Below, piece after piece: positions 1 to 7,923 of a stretch of 64,000 nt of DNA (within the stretch, counting starts at the first letter, position 1; each line of letters opens with the position of its first letter). The notes under the pieces are model-generated. The model made no database searches, had not been told where the DNA came from, and worked only from the letters and a program-made list of their open reading frames with translations. The position numbers were made by a program, and so were the translations under genes. Origin of the DNA: Rhodobacteraceae bacterium DSL-40 (GTDB lineage Bacteria > Pseudomonadota > Alphaproteobacteria > Rhodobacterales > Rhodobacteraceae); contig QKPN01000001.1 of the NCBI GenBank assembly GCA_003258405.1, positions 1 through 64,000 of the forward strand, in the 5' to 3' direction.

Positions 1-576
1 CTCAACTCTTTTCCGGGTGGGCTCTTAGCGTGACGGCTGCATGATCGAGCCACGCATGGCCGCCAGCAAGTTCGCCATTGCTGGCGATCGTCTTCAGCCG
101 CGGGTCGAAATCGGCTTATTGAACCGCGGATTGTCCTTGCCGGATTCCGCATAGCGCGAGGCAGGCCAGCGCGCTTGGCTCCGCAGGCCGATGACGATCT
201 GGATGGGCTGCTCCTGCGCCCAGCCCCTCTGTGGACGCAGCAAGCCGTGGGTCCGGGGGGGCGGATCGCGCCTCTGCCAGAAGAGCACGGTGTGCAGGGA
301 GATGTTCTTGGCGCTGACGACGAGCGTTCGCTCCGATGCCGCTGCCTCGCGTTCGAGCTGCAGCAGCCGGGCGCGCATCCGTCGACGCAGCAACAGGGCA
401 ACCTGCGGGCTTATTCGCATGTAGCGGAGGAGATCCATGCAAGGCGACTCTTCTGCCGCGCCCTGCGAGCCGTGCACCAGAAGAATCTCTCGTGCCCGGG
501 ACATGAGTTTTTCTGCAGGAAGGTGGTGCCGGCCTTGGGTCACCCGATGTGAAAGACCGGCATCGCGTGTTTTCCT
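1..576 (-). other. Poorly coding stretch downstream of ileS, possibly a broken gene
   Basis: No gene here can be assigned. On the minus strand an open frame of 149 codons runs from 543 to 94, with an internal ATG that would give a protein starting MSRAREILLV. A second minus-strand frame, 115 to 2, is open for 37 codons and ends in TGA at 2-4; its product ends AVTLRAHPEKS. The two frames overlap around 94-115, which would fit one gene broken by a frameshift near position 100. No domain was recognised in either piece and codon use is not convincingly coding. It could equally be non-coding sequence between ileS and the next gene outside the window. Confidence 0.25.
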
Positions 577-3486
577 TTAGCCGAGCGCGTCGTTGCAGCG
601 TGCGCAGGTCTGCGGGTGTGTGTGACTGCCGACATCGGGCAGGATCTTCCAGCAGCGCGCGCATTTTGCACCATCCGCTAGGGCTGGAACGACTGCGATG
701 CCTGCCACATCGTCGAGGGTGAAAGCACCCTCGGGAGCCGGTGCATCCGTGAGCGTCACGGTGGAGGTGATGCAGAGATCGTGGAACGGCACGCTGCGCA
801 GAAGCTCAAGCGCTGCCGGATCCGTCACATGAACCACGGGTGCGGCCTCGAGGCTGGCTCCGATACGCTTTTCACGACGTTCGACCTCCAGCGCCCCGGT
901 TACCACGCGGCGCGCAGCCCGGATGGTTTCCCAGCGGGCCGCGTTGGCGTCGTCGCGCCAGTCCACCGGGGTCTCGGGGAAGTCGGTCAGGTGGACCGAG
1001 CTGTCCTCGCCGGGGAAGCGCTCCAGCCAGACGTCCTCCATGGTGAAGCAGAGGATTGGCGCAAACCACGCGGTCAGCCGGTGGAAGAGCAGATCCATTA
1101 CCGTGCGCGCCGCCCGCCGCCGCAGGCTCGTTGCCGCGTCGCAATAGAGGGCATCCTTGCGGATATCGAAATAGACCGAGGAGAGATCCACGGTACAGAA
1201 CTGGAAGAGCTGCTGGAAGACGCGCTGGAAGTCGTATTTCGCGTAACCGTCACGCACGATGCCGTCGAGCTCGCAGAGCCGGTGCAGCACCCAACGCTCC
1301 ATTTCCGGCATGTCCGAAGCTGCGACGCGCTCTTCTTCCGGGAACCCAGCGAGTGCGCCGAGCATGAACCGCATCGTGTTGCGCAGGCGGCGGTAGCTGT
1401 CGGCCGTGCCCTTCAGGATCTCCGGCCCGATCCGTTGGTCGGCGGTGTAATCCGACTGTGCCACCCAGAGCCGCAGGATGTCCGCGCCATACTGCTTCAC
1501 CACCTCCTCGGGCAGGATGGTGTTGCCGAGCGACTTGGACATCTTCATGCCCTTCTCGTCGAGCGTGAAGCCATGCGTGAGCACGCCCTTGTAGGGCGCG
1601 CGGCCCATGGTGCCGCAGGCCTGCAGCAGCGAAGAATGGAACCAGCCGCGATGCTGGTCCGTGCCTTCGAGGTAGAGGTCTGCCGGCCGGATCCCGTCTG
1701 GTCGGTCGCGTAGAACGAAGGCATGGGTGGAGCCCGAGTCGAACCAGACGTCGAGGATGTCGGTCACCTTCTCCCATTCGTCATGGTCGTAATCGTTGCC
1801 GAGGAAGCGGGCCTTGGCGCCTTCTTCGAACCAGGCGTCTGCTCCTTCGACTTCAAAGGCCTCCTTGATGCGGGCATTCACCGCCGCATCACGCAGGATC
1901 TCGACCTTGCCTTCGCCGAGCGGCTTCACGAAACAGGTGAGCGGAACGCCCCAGGCACGCTGGCGCGAGAGCACCCAGTCGGGCCTGGCCTCGATCATCG
2001 AATGGATGCGGTTCCGGCCGGTCTGCGGCGTCCACTTGACGAGCTGGTCGATGGAAGCCAGCGCCCGCTCGCGGATAGTCTTGCCATAGTCGTCCATCCC
2101 GTCGTCGAGCACCTTGTCGATGGCGGCGAACCACTGCGGTGTGTTGCGGTAGATCACCGGTGCCTTGGAGCGCCAGGAATGCGGGTAGGAGTGCTTGAGG
2201 CGGCCGCGGGCGATGAGGGCGCCCAGTTCGACCAGCTTGTCGATGACGCGTTTGTTGGCGTCTTTCTCCTTGCCCTTGTGGTCGAAGACCAGAGCGCCAC
2301 CGAAAAATGGCATATCGGGCCGAAAGGCGCTGTCCTCCAGCACATTGTGCGTCATCGGCAGCCCGTGCTTCACGCCGAGGATGTAGTCATCCGCACCATG
2401 GGAGGGCGCGGTATGCACGAAGCCCGTGCCTGCATCGTCGGTCACATGCTCGCCTGGCAGCAGCGGGACGTCGTAATCCCACTCTCCGTTCGCCCCTTCG
2501 GCGCCGCGGAACGGATGGGCGCAGACCAGAAGGTCAAGCTGGGCGCCCGTCACATCCCGCAGTCGCCGGTACATGCCCGGCTCCAGGCGGGCCTGGGCAA
2601 AGACACCATCAGCGAGCGCATCGGCCAGCAGATAACGGTCGCCAACCTTCGCCCAGCTTTCGTCGGGCGTGCCGGTGACCTCGTAGAGCCCGTAGGAGAT
2701 GCCGGGATTGAAGGCGACCGCCCGGTTCGACGGGATCGTCCAGGGGGTCGTCGTCCAGATCACCACATTGACACCGAGAAGATCGGAGAGCGATCCCGTC
2801 GGTTCGACTGCCTCGACCACCGGGAACTTTACCCAGATCGTGTGGCTCTGGTGATCCTTGTATTCGACCTCGGCCTCGGCGAGCGCGGTTTTTTCCACCG
2901 GGCTCCACATCACCGGCTTCGAGCCGAGATAGAGCGAGCCGTTCATGACGAACTTCATGAACTCGTCGGCAATCACCGCCTCGGCATGATAGTCCATCGT
3001 GAGATAGGGATCGTCCCACTTGCCGGTGACGCCCAACCGCTTGAATTCCTCGCGCTGGATGTCCACCCAGCCTTCTGCGAACTTGCGGCATTCGGCGCGC
3101 AGCTCATTGACCGGCACCTCGTCCTTGTTCTTGCCCTTGGCCCGATACTGCTCCTCGATCTTCCACTCGATTGGCAGCCCGTGGCAATCCCAGCCGGGCA
3201 CGTAGCGGCTGTCCTTGCCCATCATCTGCTGTGAGCGGACGATGAAATCCTTCAGAACCTTGTTGAGCGCGTGCCCGATATGGAGATGGCCGTTGGCGTA
3301 AGGGGGGCCGTCATGCAGCACGAAGGGCTCGCGGCCATTGGCGCTGGCCCTCAGGCGGTCGTAGACCCCGAGGCGCTCCCAGCGGGCGAGCCATTCGGGC
3401 TCGCGCTTCGGCAGGCCCGCGCGCATCGGAAAATCGGTGGTCGGCAGGAACAGGGTATCTTTGTAGTCGGGAGTATCGGCACACAT
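577..3486 (-). CDS. ileS: Isoleucyl-tRNA synthetase
   Basis: This cytoplasmic class Ia synthetase charges tRNA-Ile with isoleucine and edits misactivated valine. The 969-residue product has the class I HIGH signature near residue 70 (NGHLHIGHALN), an editing (CP1) domain including WTTTPWTIPSN, the KMSKS loop (KGMKMSKSLGN), an anticodon-binding domain, and a C-terminal zinc finger with paired Cys-x2-Cys motifs (CARCWK and CARCND) ending at the stop. Length and order are usual for bacterial IleS. The ATG at 3486 was chosen because the product then starts MCADTPDYKDTLFLP, like other alphaproteobacterial IleS; an in-frame start 15 codons upstream is possible. It is divergent from the ABC ATPase gene at 3806. 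Confidence 0.97.
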   Translation of the reverse strand: MCADTPDYKDTLFLPTTDFPMRAGLPKREPEWLARWERLGVYDRLRASANGREPFVLHDGPPYANGHLHIGHALNKVLKDFIVRSQQMMGKDSRYVPGWDCHGLPIEWKIEEQYRAKGKNKDEVPVNELRAECRKFAEGWVDIQREEFKRLGVTGKWDDPYLTMDYHAEAVIADEFMKFVMNGSLYLGSKPVMWSPVEKTALAEAEVEYKDHQSHTIWVKFPVVEAVEPTGSLSDLLGVNVVIWTTTPWTIPSNRAVAFNPGISYGLYEVTGTPDESWAKVGDRYLLADALADGVFAQARLEPGMYRRLRDVTGAQLDLLVCAHPFRGAEGANGEWDYDVPLLPGEHVTDDAGTGFVHTAPSHGADDYILGVKHGLPMTHNVLEDSAFRPDMPFFGGALVFDHKGKEKDANKRVIDKLVELGALIARGRLKHSYPHSWRSKAPVIYRNTPQWFAAIDKVLDDGMDDYGKTIRERALASIDQLVKWTPQTGRNRIHSMIEARPDWVLSRQRAWGVPLTCFVKPLGEGKVEILRDAAVNARIKEAFEVEGADAWFEEGAKARFLGNDYDHDEWEKVTDILDVWFDSGSTHAFVLRDRPDGIRPADLYLEGTDQHRGWFHSSLLQACGTMGRAPYKGVLTHGFTLDEKGMKMSKSLGNTILPEEVVKQYGADILRLWVAQSDYTADQRIGPEILKGTADSYRRLRNTMRFMLGALAGFPEEERVAASDMPEMERWVLHRLCELDGIVRDGYAKYDFQRVFQQLFQFCTVDLSSVYFDIRKDALYCDAATSLRRRAARTVMDLLFHRLTAWFAPILCFTMEDVWLERFPGEDSSVHLTDFPETPVDWRDDANAARWETIRAARRVVTGALEVERREKRIGASLEAAPVVHVTDPAALELLRSVPFHDLCITSTVTLTDAPAPEGAFTLDDVAGIAVVPALADGAKCARCWKILPDVGSHTHPQTCARCNDALG

Positions 3487-3805
3487 CGGCGAGGTCCGTC
3501 GGAAATTCCTGGAAAAGGGGGATGCGGTCACGCGGAAACGCGCGTCAGGACCCGGCAGCCCTGAACGTTCAGGACGCCGGGACGGTAATTCGAATGCCGA
3601 TGCCGGGTTTCCAGATCATGCGCGGGGTATAGCGCCGCGTCCACGGGCCTTCAATCTGCATTTTCCCGCAGCTTTTGCCGGGAACGGGCCCTCATGCGGG
3701 AAAGGTCGGACCTCATACCTTGCGCCAGGACCCAGCCGCTGTTATCTCCCTCAAAGCCCGATGAATTTGATCGGATAATGGGGGTGCTGCGTGAAGGATG
3801 CCGGA
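3487..3805. promoter_or_regulatory. Divergent intergenic region with a 9-bp inverted repeat
   Basis: This gap separates the starts of ileS (minus) and the ABC ATPase (plus) and must hold both promoters. It contains a perfect inverted repeat, TTTCCCGCA at 3662-3670 and TGCGGGAAA at 3695-3703, with a further CGGGAA inside the loop that can pair with the left arm. No convincing -35/-10 pair, Fur box or riboswitch was recognised. The repeat could be an operator or a leader hairpin. Confidence 0.4.
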
Positions 3806-4921
3806 ATGGAACAGCCCGCGATACGGCTGTCGCTTGAGGGCATCGGCCATGATTATGGCAATGGCACCGTGCTGCGTGATGTCTCGCTCGACCTGCGCGA
3901 AGGGGAAGTCACCTGTCTGCTTGGCCCCTCGGGCTGTGGCAAGTCCACGCTTCTGCGGATTGCCGCCGGTGTCGAGCGGCAAACCCGCGGCATTGTGAAG
4001 GTCGACGGGCGGCGCGTTGCAGGTGACGGCGTCTACATCCCGCCGGAAAAGCGCGATATCGGCCTCGTCTTCCAGGATTTCGCGCTCTTCCCGCATCTCC
4101 GTATCGAGGAGAACGTGGCCTTCGGGGCCCGCGGCGGCGCATCCGAGCGTCGGCAACGTGCCCTTGCCCTCCTCGAACGTGTCGGCCTCGGCAGCCATGC
4201 CGGGCGTTATCCGCACCAGCTGTCGGGCGGCGAGCAGCAGCGTGTCGCACTGGCTCGGGCGCTTGCGCCCCGGCCGCCCATCCTGCTGATGGACGAGCCC
4301 TTCTCTGGCCTCGATCATCGTCTTCGCGATGATATCCGCGACCAGACGCTCGAGATCCTGAAGGAAGAAGGCACGGCGGTCATGCTCGTTACCCACGAGC
4401 CCGAAGAGGCGATGCGCATGGCCGATCAGATCGCGCTCATGCGGTCCGGACGCATCGTGCAGGTGGGCGGACCCTACAACATCTATAATGCCCCCGTGGA
4501 CAAGGAGGCGGCGATGTTCTTCTCCGACATCAACGTCATCCACGGCGTGGTAAAGGATTTCCAGACCGATACGCCCTTTGGCCAGTTCCTCACGCCCGGC
4601 CTCGCCGACAAGGCCGACGTGGAGATCATCATCCGCCCTCAGCACCTCAAGATGGATTTCGACCGGAACGGCAGAGGGCCGCTCCCCACGGCGCAGGACG
4701 GTGTTCCGGCCCGTGGTCGGGTGGTGCGGGCGCGCTTCATCGGCAACCAGAGCATCGTCGAACTGGTGATGGATCACGATGGCTCGCAGCTCAAGGCCAC
4801 GATCCCGGGCGTGTTCCTGCCCAAGGTCGGCACGCCGCTCTGGCTGTCGCTCAGGCGCGACCGCTGCTTCGTCTTCCCCTGCAGGCAGCAGAGGGTGCTC
4901 GACACCCCGTATTTCGCATGA
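3806..4921 (+). CDS. ABC transporter ATP-binding protein, iron(III)/FbpC-like
   Basis: This is the cytoplasmic ATPase of a binding-protein-dependent importer. The 371-residue product has Walker A GPSGCGKST, a Q-loop (FQDFALFP), the ABC signature LSGGEQQRVALARAL, Walker B ILLMDEP, an H-loop (VTHEP), and a C-terminal TOBE region containing IIRPQHLKMDF. The combination of YPHQLSGGEQQ and EPFSGLD resembles FbpC-type ferric iron ATPases, so iron is the best guess; polyamine or other substrates remain possible. No permease or binding protein is adjacent, so it is an orphan ATPase or serves a transporter elsewhere. The ATG at 3806 follows AAGGA at 7-nt spacing; an in-frame GTG lies at 3791. The tat genes follow after about 110 bp. 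Confidence 0.85.
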   Translation: MEQPAIRLSLEGIGHDYGNGTVLRDVSLDLREGEVTCLLGPSGCGKSTLLRIAAGVERQTRGIVKVDGRRVAGDGVYIPPEKRDIGLVFQDFALFPHLRIEENVAFGARGGASERRQRALALLERVGLGSHAGRYPHQLSGGEQQRVALARALAPRPPILLMDEPFSGLDHRLRDDIRDQTLEILKEEGTAVMLVTHEPEEAMRMADQIALMRSGRIVQVGGPYNIYNAPVDKEAAMFFSDINVIHGVVKDFQTDTPFGQFLTPGLADKADVEIIIRPQHLKMDFDRNGRGPLPTAQDGVPARGRVVRARFIGNQSIVELVMDHDGSQLKATIPGVFLPKVGTPLWLSLRRDRCFVFPCRQQRVLDTPYFA

Positions 4922-5033
4922 CGCTCTGGCGGATACACTTCGATTGGGGTTTGAATGCGGCTCGAAGACGCCATATGTGTGTGGCGTGGAGGCCGGTGCC
5001 TTGCAGGTGCCGGTTCGTCAACGGAGACGAAAC

Positions 5034-5252
5034 ATGCTGAACAATATCGGACCGGCCGGCCTGATCCTGATTGCGATTGTGGTGCTGGTGCTCTTTGGCC
5101 GCGGCAAGGTAGCGGGCCTGATGGGCGAGGTCGGGAAGGGCATCACCAGCTTCAAGCGCGGAATTCGCGAAGGCAGCGATGAAATCGAGAATGCCTCGAA
5201 AAGCGATCCTGAACGCGCTCGCGATGTGACGCCCGAGAAGGACAAGGCCTGA
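5034..5252 (+). CDS. tatA: Twin-arginine translocase subunit TatA
   Basis: TatA oligomerises in the inner membrane to form the passage for folded proteins with twin-arginine signals. The 72-residue product has one N-terminal membrane helix (LILIAIVVLVLFGRGKVAGL), the FG hinge motif, an amphipathic helix (GEVGKGITSFKRGIRE) and a charged tail, as expected for TatA. The ATG at 5034 follows GGAGA at 5023-5027. It is the first gene of a tatA-tatB-tatC operon with short gaps. Confidence 0.93.
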   Translation: MLNNIGPAGLILIAIVVLVLFGRGKVAGLMGEVGKGITSFKRGIREGSDEIENASKSDPERARDVTPEKDKA

Positions 5253-5296
5253 GCCCGGCAGACGCACGGACTGGTCTGCAAGACGGGGCCTGAAAC

Positions 5297-5722
5297 ATGC
5301 TGGATATCGGCTGGTCGGAACTTCTGCTGATCGGGATCGTCGCGCTGATCGTGGTGGGCCCGAAGGAATTGCCCGGACTTTTCCGCACCGTCGGCCAGTT
5401 CACCGGCCGGGCGCGGGCCATGGCGCGTGAATTCCAACGTTCGCTTGAGCAGGCTGCTGAGCAGAGCGGCCTCAACGAGGCGGCCGACGGATTAAAGGCC
5501 GTCGATCGCGTGAATATCAAATCCGCCTTCGACAACATCGCCTCGGCCAGCGGCACGGCGACGGCAAAGCCCGTTGCGCCAGCCTCAGCCGAAGTGTCGC
5601 GCTCCGACAATCTGCAGCCTGATCCCGCGGCACCCGAGCCCGCGGCGGATTTGGACGGTGGCGCAAAGAGCGCTCCGGCCACGCAAGGGGATACCCCCGG
5701 TGCCAAAAGCACTGCGCCATGA
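5297..5722 (+). CDS. tatB: Twin-arginine translocase subunit TatB
   Basis: TatB works with TatC as the receptor for twin-arginine signal peptides. The 141-residue product starts MLDIGWSELLLIGIVALIVV, one membrane helix followed by GPKELPGLFRTVGQ, the typical TatB hinge and amphipathic helix. The C-terminal half is rich in Ala, Pro and charged residues and is probably disordered. It lies 44 bp after tatA and 10 bp before tatC, so the three are very likely co-transcribed. Confidence 0.93.
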   Translation: MLDIGWSELLLIGIVALIVVGPKELPGLFRTVGQFTGRARAMAREFQRSLEQAAEQSGLNEAADGLKAVDRVNIKSAFDNIASASGTATAKPVAPASAEVSRSDNLQPDPAAPEPAADLDGGAKSAPATQGDTPGAKSTAP

Positions 5723-5732
5723 ACGAGACCCC

Positions 5733-6596
5733 ATGACTGACCGGGATATCGACGACACGACGGCGCCGCTCATCGAGCATCTCGCCGAACTGAGGACGCG
5801 CCTGATCTATTCGGTGCTCGCCTTCACCGTCTGCATGATCCTCTGCTTTGCCGTGGCGCGGCCGATCTTCAATTTTCTGGCCCATCCGCTGTCTCAGGTG
5901 CTGATCGCGAACGGGCAGAAGCCGGACCTGATCTTCACCGGGCTTCAGCAGGGGTTCATGACCCAGGTGCGGATCTCGCTCTTCGGGGGCTTCGTCTTCG
6001 CCTTTCCGATCATTGCCTACCAGCTCTGGCGCTTCGTTGCGCCGGGGCTTTATCGGCAGGAAAAGAATGCGTTCCTGCCGTTCCTCTTTGCCTCGCCCGC
6101 GCTCTTCATTGCCGGGGCGGCGTTTGCCTACTATGTGATCCTACCACTCGCCTTCGACTTCTTTCTGAGTTTTCAACAGTTTGCGCCGGAAGGCCTCGAT
6201 CCTGCGGCGATGGCTGACAGCGAAGTCGGAATCCAGTTCCTCGGCACGATCAACGAGTATCTCGGGATCACGATGAAGTTCATCATCGCGTTCGGGCTCT
6301 GCTTCCAGCTTCCGGTGCTGCTCACGCTCATGGGCAAGGCCGGGCTCGTGAGCGCGCAAGGCCTTGGCCGGACGCGGAAATATGCTGTGGTCGGTATCCT
6401 GACCCTCGCAGCGGTCGCAACGCCGCCGGACGTCGTATCGCAGGTGATTCTCTTCTCGGTCGTCTACGGGCTCTATGAGGTATCGATCATTCTGGTGCGG
6501 ATGGTCGAGCGCAAGCGCGAAGCCGAACTGCGGGCGCAGGGGCTCTGGGACGAGGATCTCGAATCCGACGAGCACGCGGTCGAGGAAAAATCGTGA
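5733..6596 (+). CDS. tatC: Twin-arginine translocase subunit TatC
   Basis: TatC is the polytopic inner-membrane core of the Tat translocon and binds the twin-arginine motif. The 287-residue product has the conserved start PLIEHLAELRTRLI, six predicted membrane segments, and the FAFPIIAYQLWRFVAPGLY block typical of the family. The C-terminal tail is acidic. The ATG at 5733 lies 10 bp after the tatB stop. The stop overlaps the GTG start of the next gene by 4 bp, so the DUF815 ATPase is translationally coupled to tatC. Confidence 0.96.
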   Translation: MTDRDIDDTTAPLIEHLAELRTRLIYSVLAFTVCMILCFAVARPIFNFLAHPLSQVLIANGQKPDLIFTGLQQGFMTQVRISLFGGFVFAFPIIAYQLWRFVAPGLYRQEKNAFLPFLFASPALFIAGAAFAYYVILPLAFDFFLSFQQFAPEGLDPAAMADSEVGIQFLGTINEYLGITMKFIIAFGLCFQLPVLLTLMGKAGLVSAQGLGRTRKYAVVGILTLAAVATPPDVVSQVILFSVVYGLYEVSIILVRMVERKREAELRAQGLWDEDLESDEHAVEEKS

Positions 6597-7438
6597 GCGA
6601 TTCCGAGCTCTTGTTGCGAGTTGCCGAAGCGCTCGAACGAATGAGCCCGGCCCCCTTCGGGCGCCCGGATCTGGATGCGGCGGAGGCTTTCGTCTGGCAC
6701 GTTGCGCCGGACCGGCTGGAACCGGTGGTGAAGGTGGCGCGGGTCGGGATCTCTCTGCTCGTGGGAGTTGACCGGGCGCGGGATACGCTTCTGGCCAATA
6801 CCATGCAGTTTGCGAGTGGTTTTCCGGCCAACAACGTGCTGCTCTGGGGCGCGCGGGGCATGGGAAAATCAAGCCTTGTCAAGGCTGTGCACGCGGAAGC
6901 CTCATTGGCGCATCCGGGTGTGAAGCTCATCGAGATCCAGCGCGAGGATCTGCCGAGCATTGGGCGGCTGCTCAATATCCTGCGACACTCGGAGAGCCGC
7001 TTCATCCTCTTTTGTGACGACCTGTCTTTTGATAAGGATGACAGTCATTACAAGAGCTTGAAGGCGGTTCTTGACGGTGGGATCGAGGGGCGGCCGGAGA
7101 ATGTGATCCTCTATGCGACCTCGAACCGGCGGCATCTTATGCCGCGGGACATGATCGATAACGAGCGGCAGGCGGGGATCAATCCGAGCGAGGCGGTGGA
7201 AGAGAAGGTCTCGCTGTCGGACCGGTTCGGGCTCTGGCTTGGCTTTCATGCCTGCAACCAGGATGATTTCCTTGGCATGATAAGGGGTTATTGCGATGCC
7301 TTCGGGATCGCGATCGATGATGCGACCCTGCGGGCCGAGGCGATCGAATGGAGCCAGACACGGGGCGGGCGCTCGGGGCGTGTGGCCTGGCAGTATGTGA
7401 CCGATCTCGCCGGGCGCCGGGGGGTGCAGCTCGGGTGA
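6593..7438 (+). CDS. DUF815 family AAA+ ATPase
   Basis: This is a predicted cytoplasmic ATPase of unknown role. The 281-residue product has a Walker A motif WGARGMGKSSLVKA near residue 85, a Walker B-like FILFCDDLSF near residue 140, and a sensor-like ATSNRRHL, the arrangement of DUF815 proteins. It starts with GTG overlapping the tatC stop by 4 bp, and so is the last gene of a tatABC-DUF815 operon. That link suggests, but does not show, a job connected with export or folding of Tat substrates. Confidence 0.85.
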   Translation: MSDSELLLRVAEALERMSPAPFGRPDLDAAEAFVWHVAPDRLEPVVKVARVGISLLVGVDRARDTLLANTMQFASGFPANNVLLWGARGMGKSSLVKAVHAEASLAHPGVKLIEIQREDLPSIGRLLNILRHSESRFILFCDDLSFDKDDSHYKSLKAVLDGGIEGRPENVILYATSNRRHLMPRDMIDNERQAGINPSEAVEEKVSLSDRFGLWLGFHACNQDDFLGMIRGYCDAFGIAIDDATLRAEAIEWSQTRGGRSGRVAWQYVTDLAGRRGVQLG

Positions 7439-7458
7439 GCCGCCGCCGCGGGGTAGCT

Positions 7459-7507
7459 GGAATCCATATGGATTCCGTATGGAATCGATATGGCATCCGT
7501 ATGGCAA
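7459..7507. repeat. Four 11-bp tandem repeats headed by an 18-bp palindrome
   Basis: Four adjacent 11-bp units read CCATATGGATT, CCGTATGGAAT, CGATATGGCAT and CCGTATGGCAA (7464-7507), all sharing the core TATGG. The first unit is also the centre of a perfect 18-bp palindrome, GGAATCCATATGGATTCC, at 7459-7476. The block ends 36 bp before the LprI-like start codon at 7544. The 11-bp period places the cores on one face of the helix, which would suit cooperative binding of a regulator, but replication slippage is an alternative. Confidence 0.85.
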
Positions 7508-7543
7508 CCTTTTAACAATTCGTCAGGGAAGTCAGGCAGCAGA

Positions 7544-7903
7544 ATGAAACGCAAGCGAGGCCACGGGGCGGTGATCGGCGCCATTCTTCTCGGTGCAGCC
7601 GGTCTTGCTCCGGCGGCTGGCGCGGCGAGCTTCGACTGCACGCTGCCCGATCTCGCACCCGACGAGCAGGTGATCTGCAATGAACGCGATCTCAATGATG
7701 CCGATGTGCGGATGGTGACGACCCTCGATTTTCTCACCGGGCTCTTTGCGATGGGGCGCCGCGGCGACATCATGGACGATCAGGCGAAATGGCTCCATGA
7801 GCGGATGGCTTGCGGCGCGGACGCCGATTGCATCCGCGCCGCCTATGCCCGCCGCCAGCAGCAGCTTCAGGACATCTACGATTCCATCGACCGCCCGCTC
7901 TGA
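7544..7903 (+). CDS. Secreted LprI-like (DUF1311-type) protein
   Basis: The 119-residue product starts MKRKRGHGAVIGAILLGAAG, a Sec-type signal peptide with a likely cleavage after AGAA or nearby. The mature part has FDCTLPDL, VICNERDLNDADVRM and WLHERMACGADADCIRAAY, four cysteines and the spacing of the lysozyme inhibitor LprI N-terminal domain family. A periplasmic role such as lysozyme inhibition is known for some relatives, but most are uncharacterised. The ATG at 7544 was preferred to one at 7490 because the upstream start lies inside the tandem repeat and would spoil the signal peptide. Its stop is 20 bp from that of the convergent permease gene. Confidence 0.72.
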   Translation: MKRKRGHGAVIGAILLGAAGLAPAAGAASFDCTLPDLAPDEQVICNERDLNDADVRMVTTLDFLTGLFAMGRRGDIMDDQAKWLHERMACGADADCIRAAYARRQQQLQDIYDSIDRPL

Positions 7904-7923
7904 GGCGAGGGCGCGCGCCGGGC

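Noticed and set aside
1723-3234. A 503-codon plus-strand open frame
   Set aside because: It is antisense to ileS, which has clear catalytic motifs. Long antisense frames are common in GC-rich genes; its translation has no recognisable domain.
3487-3805. A Fur or Irr box upstream of the iron-type ABC ATPase
   Set aside because: No sequence close to either consensus was found; only the GC-rich inverted repeat is present.
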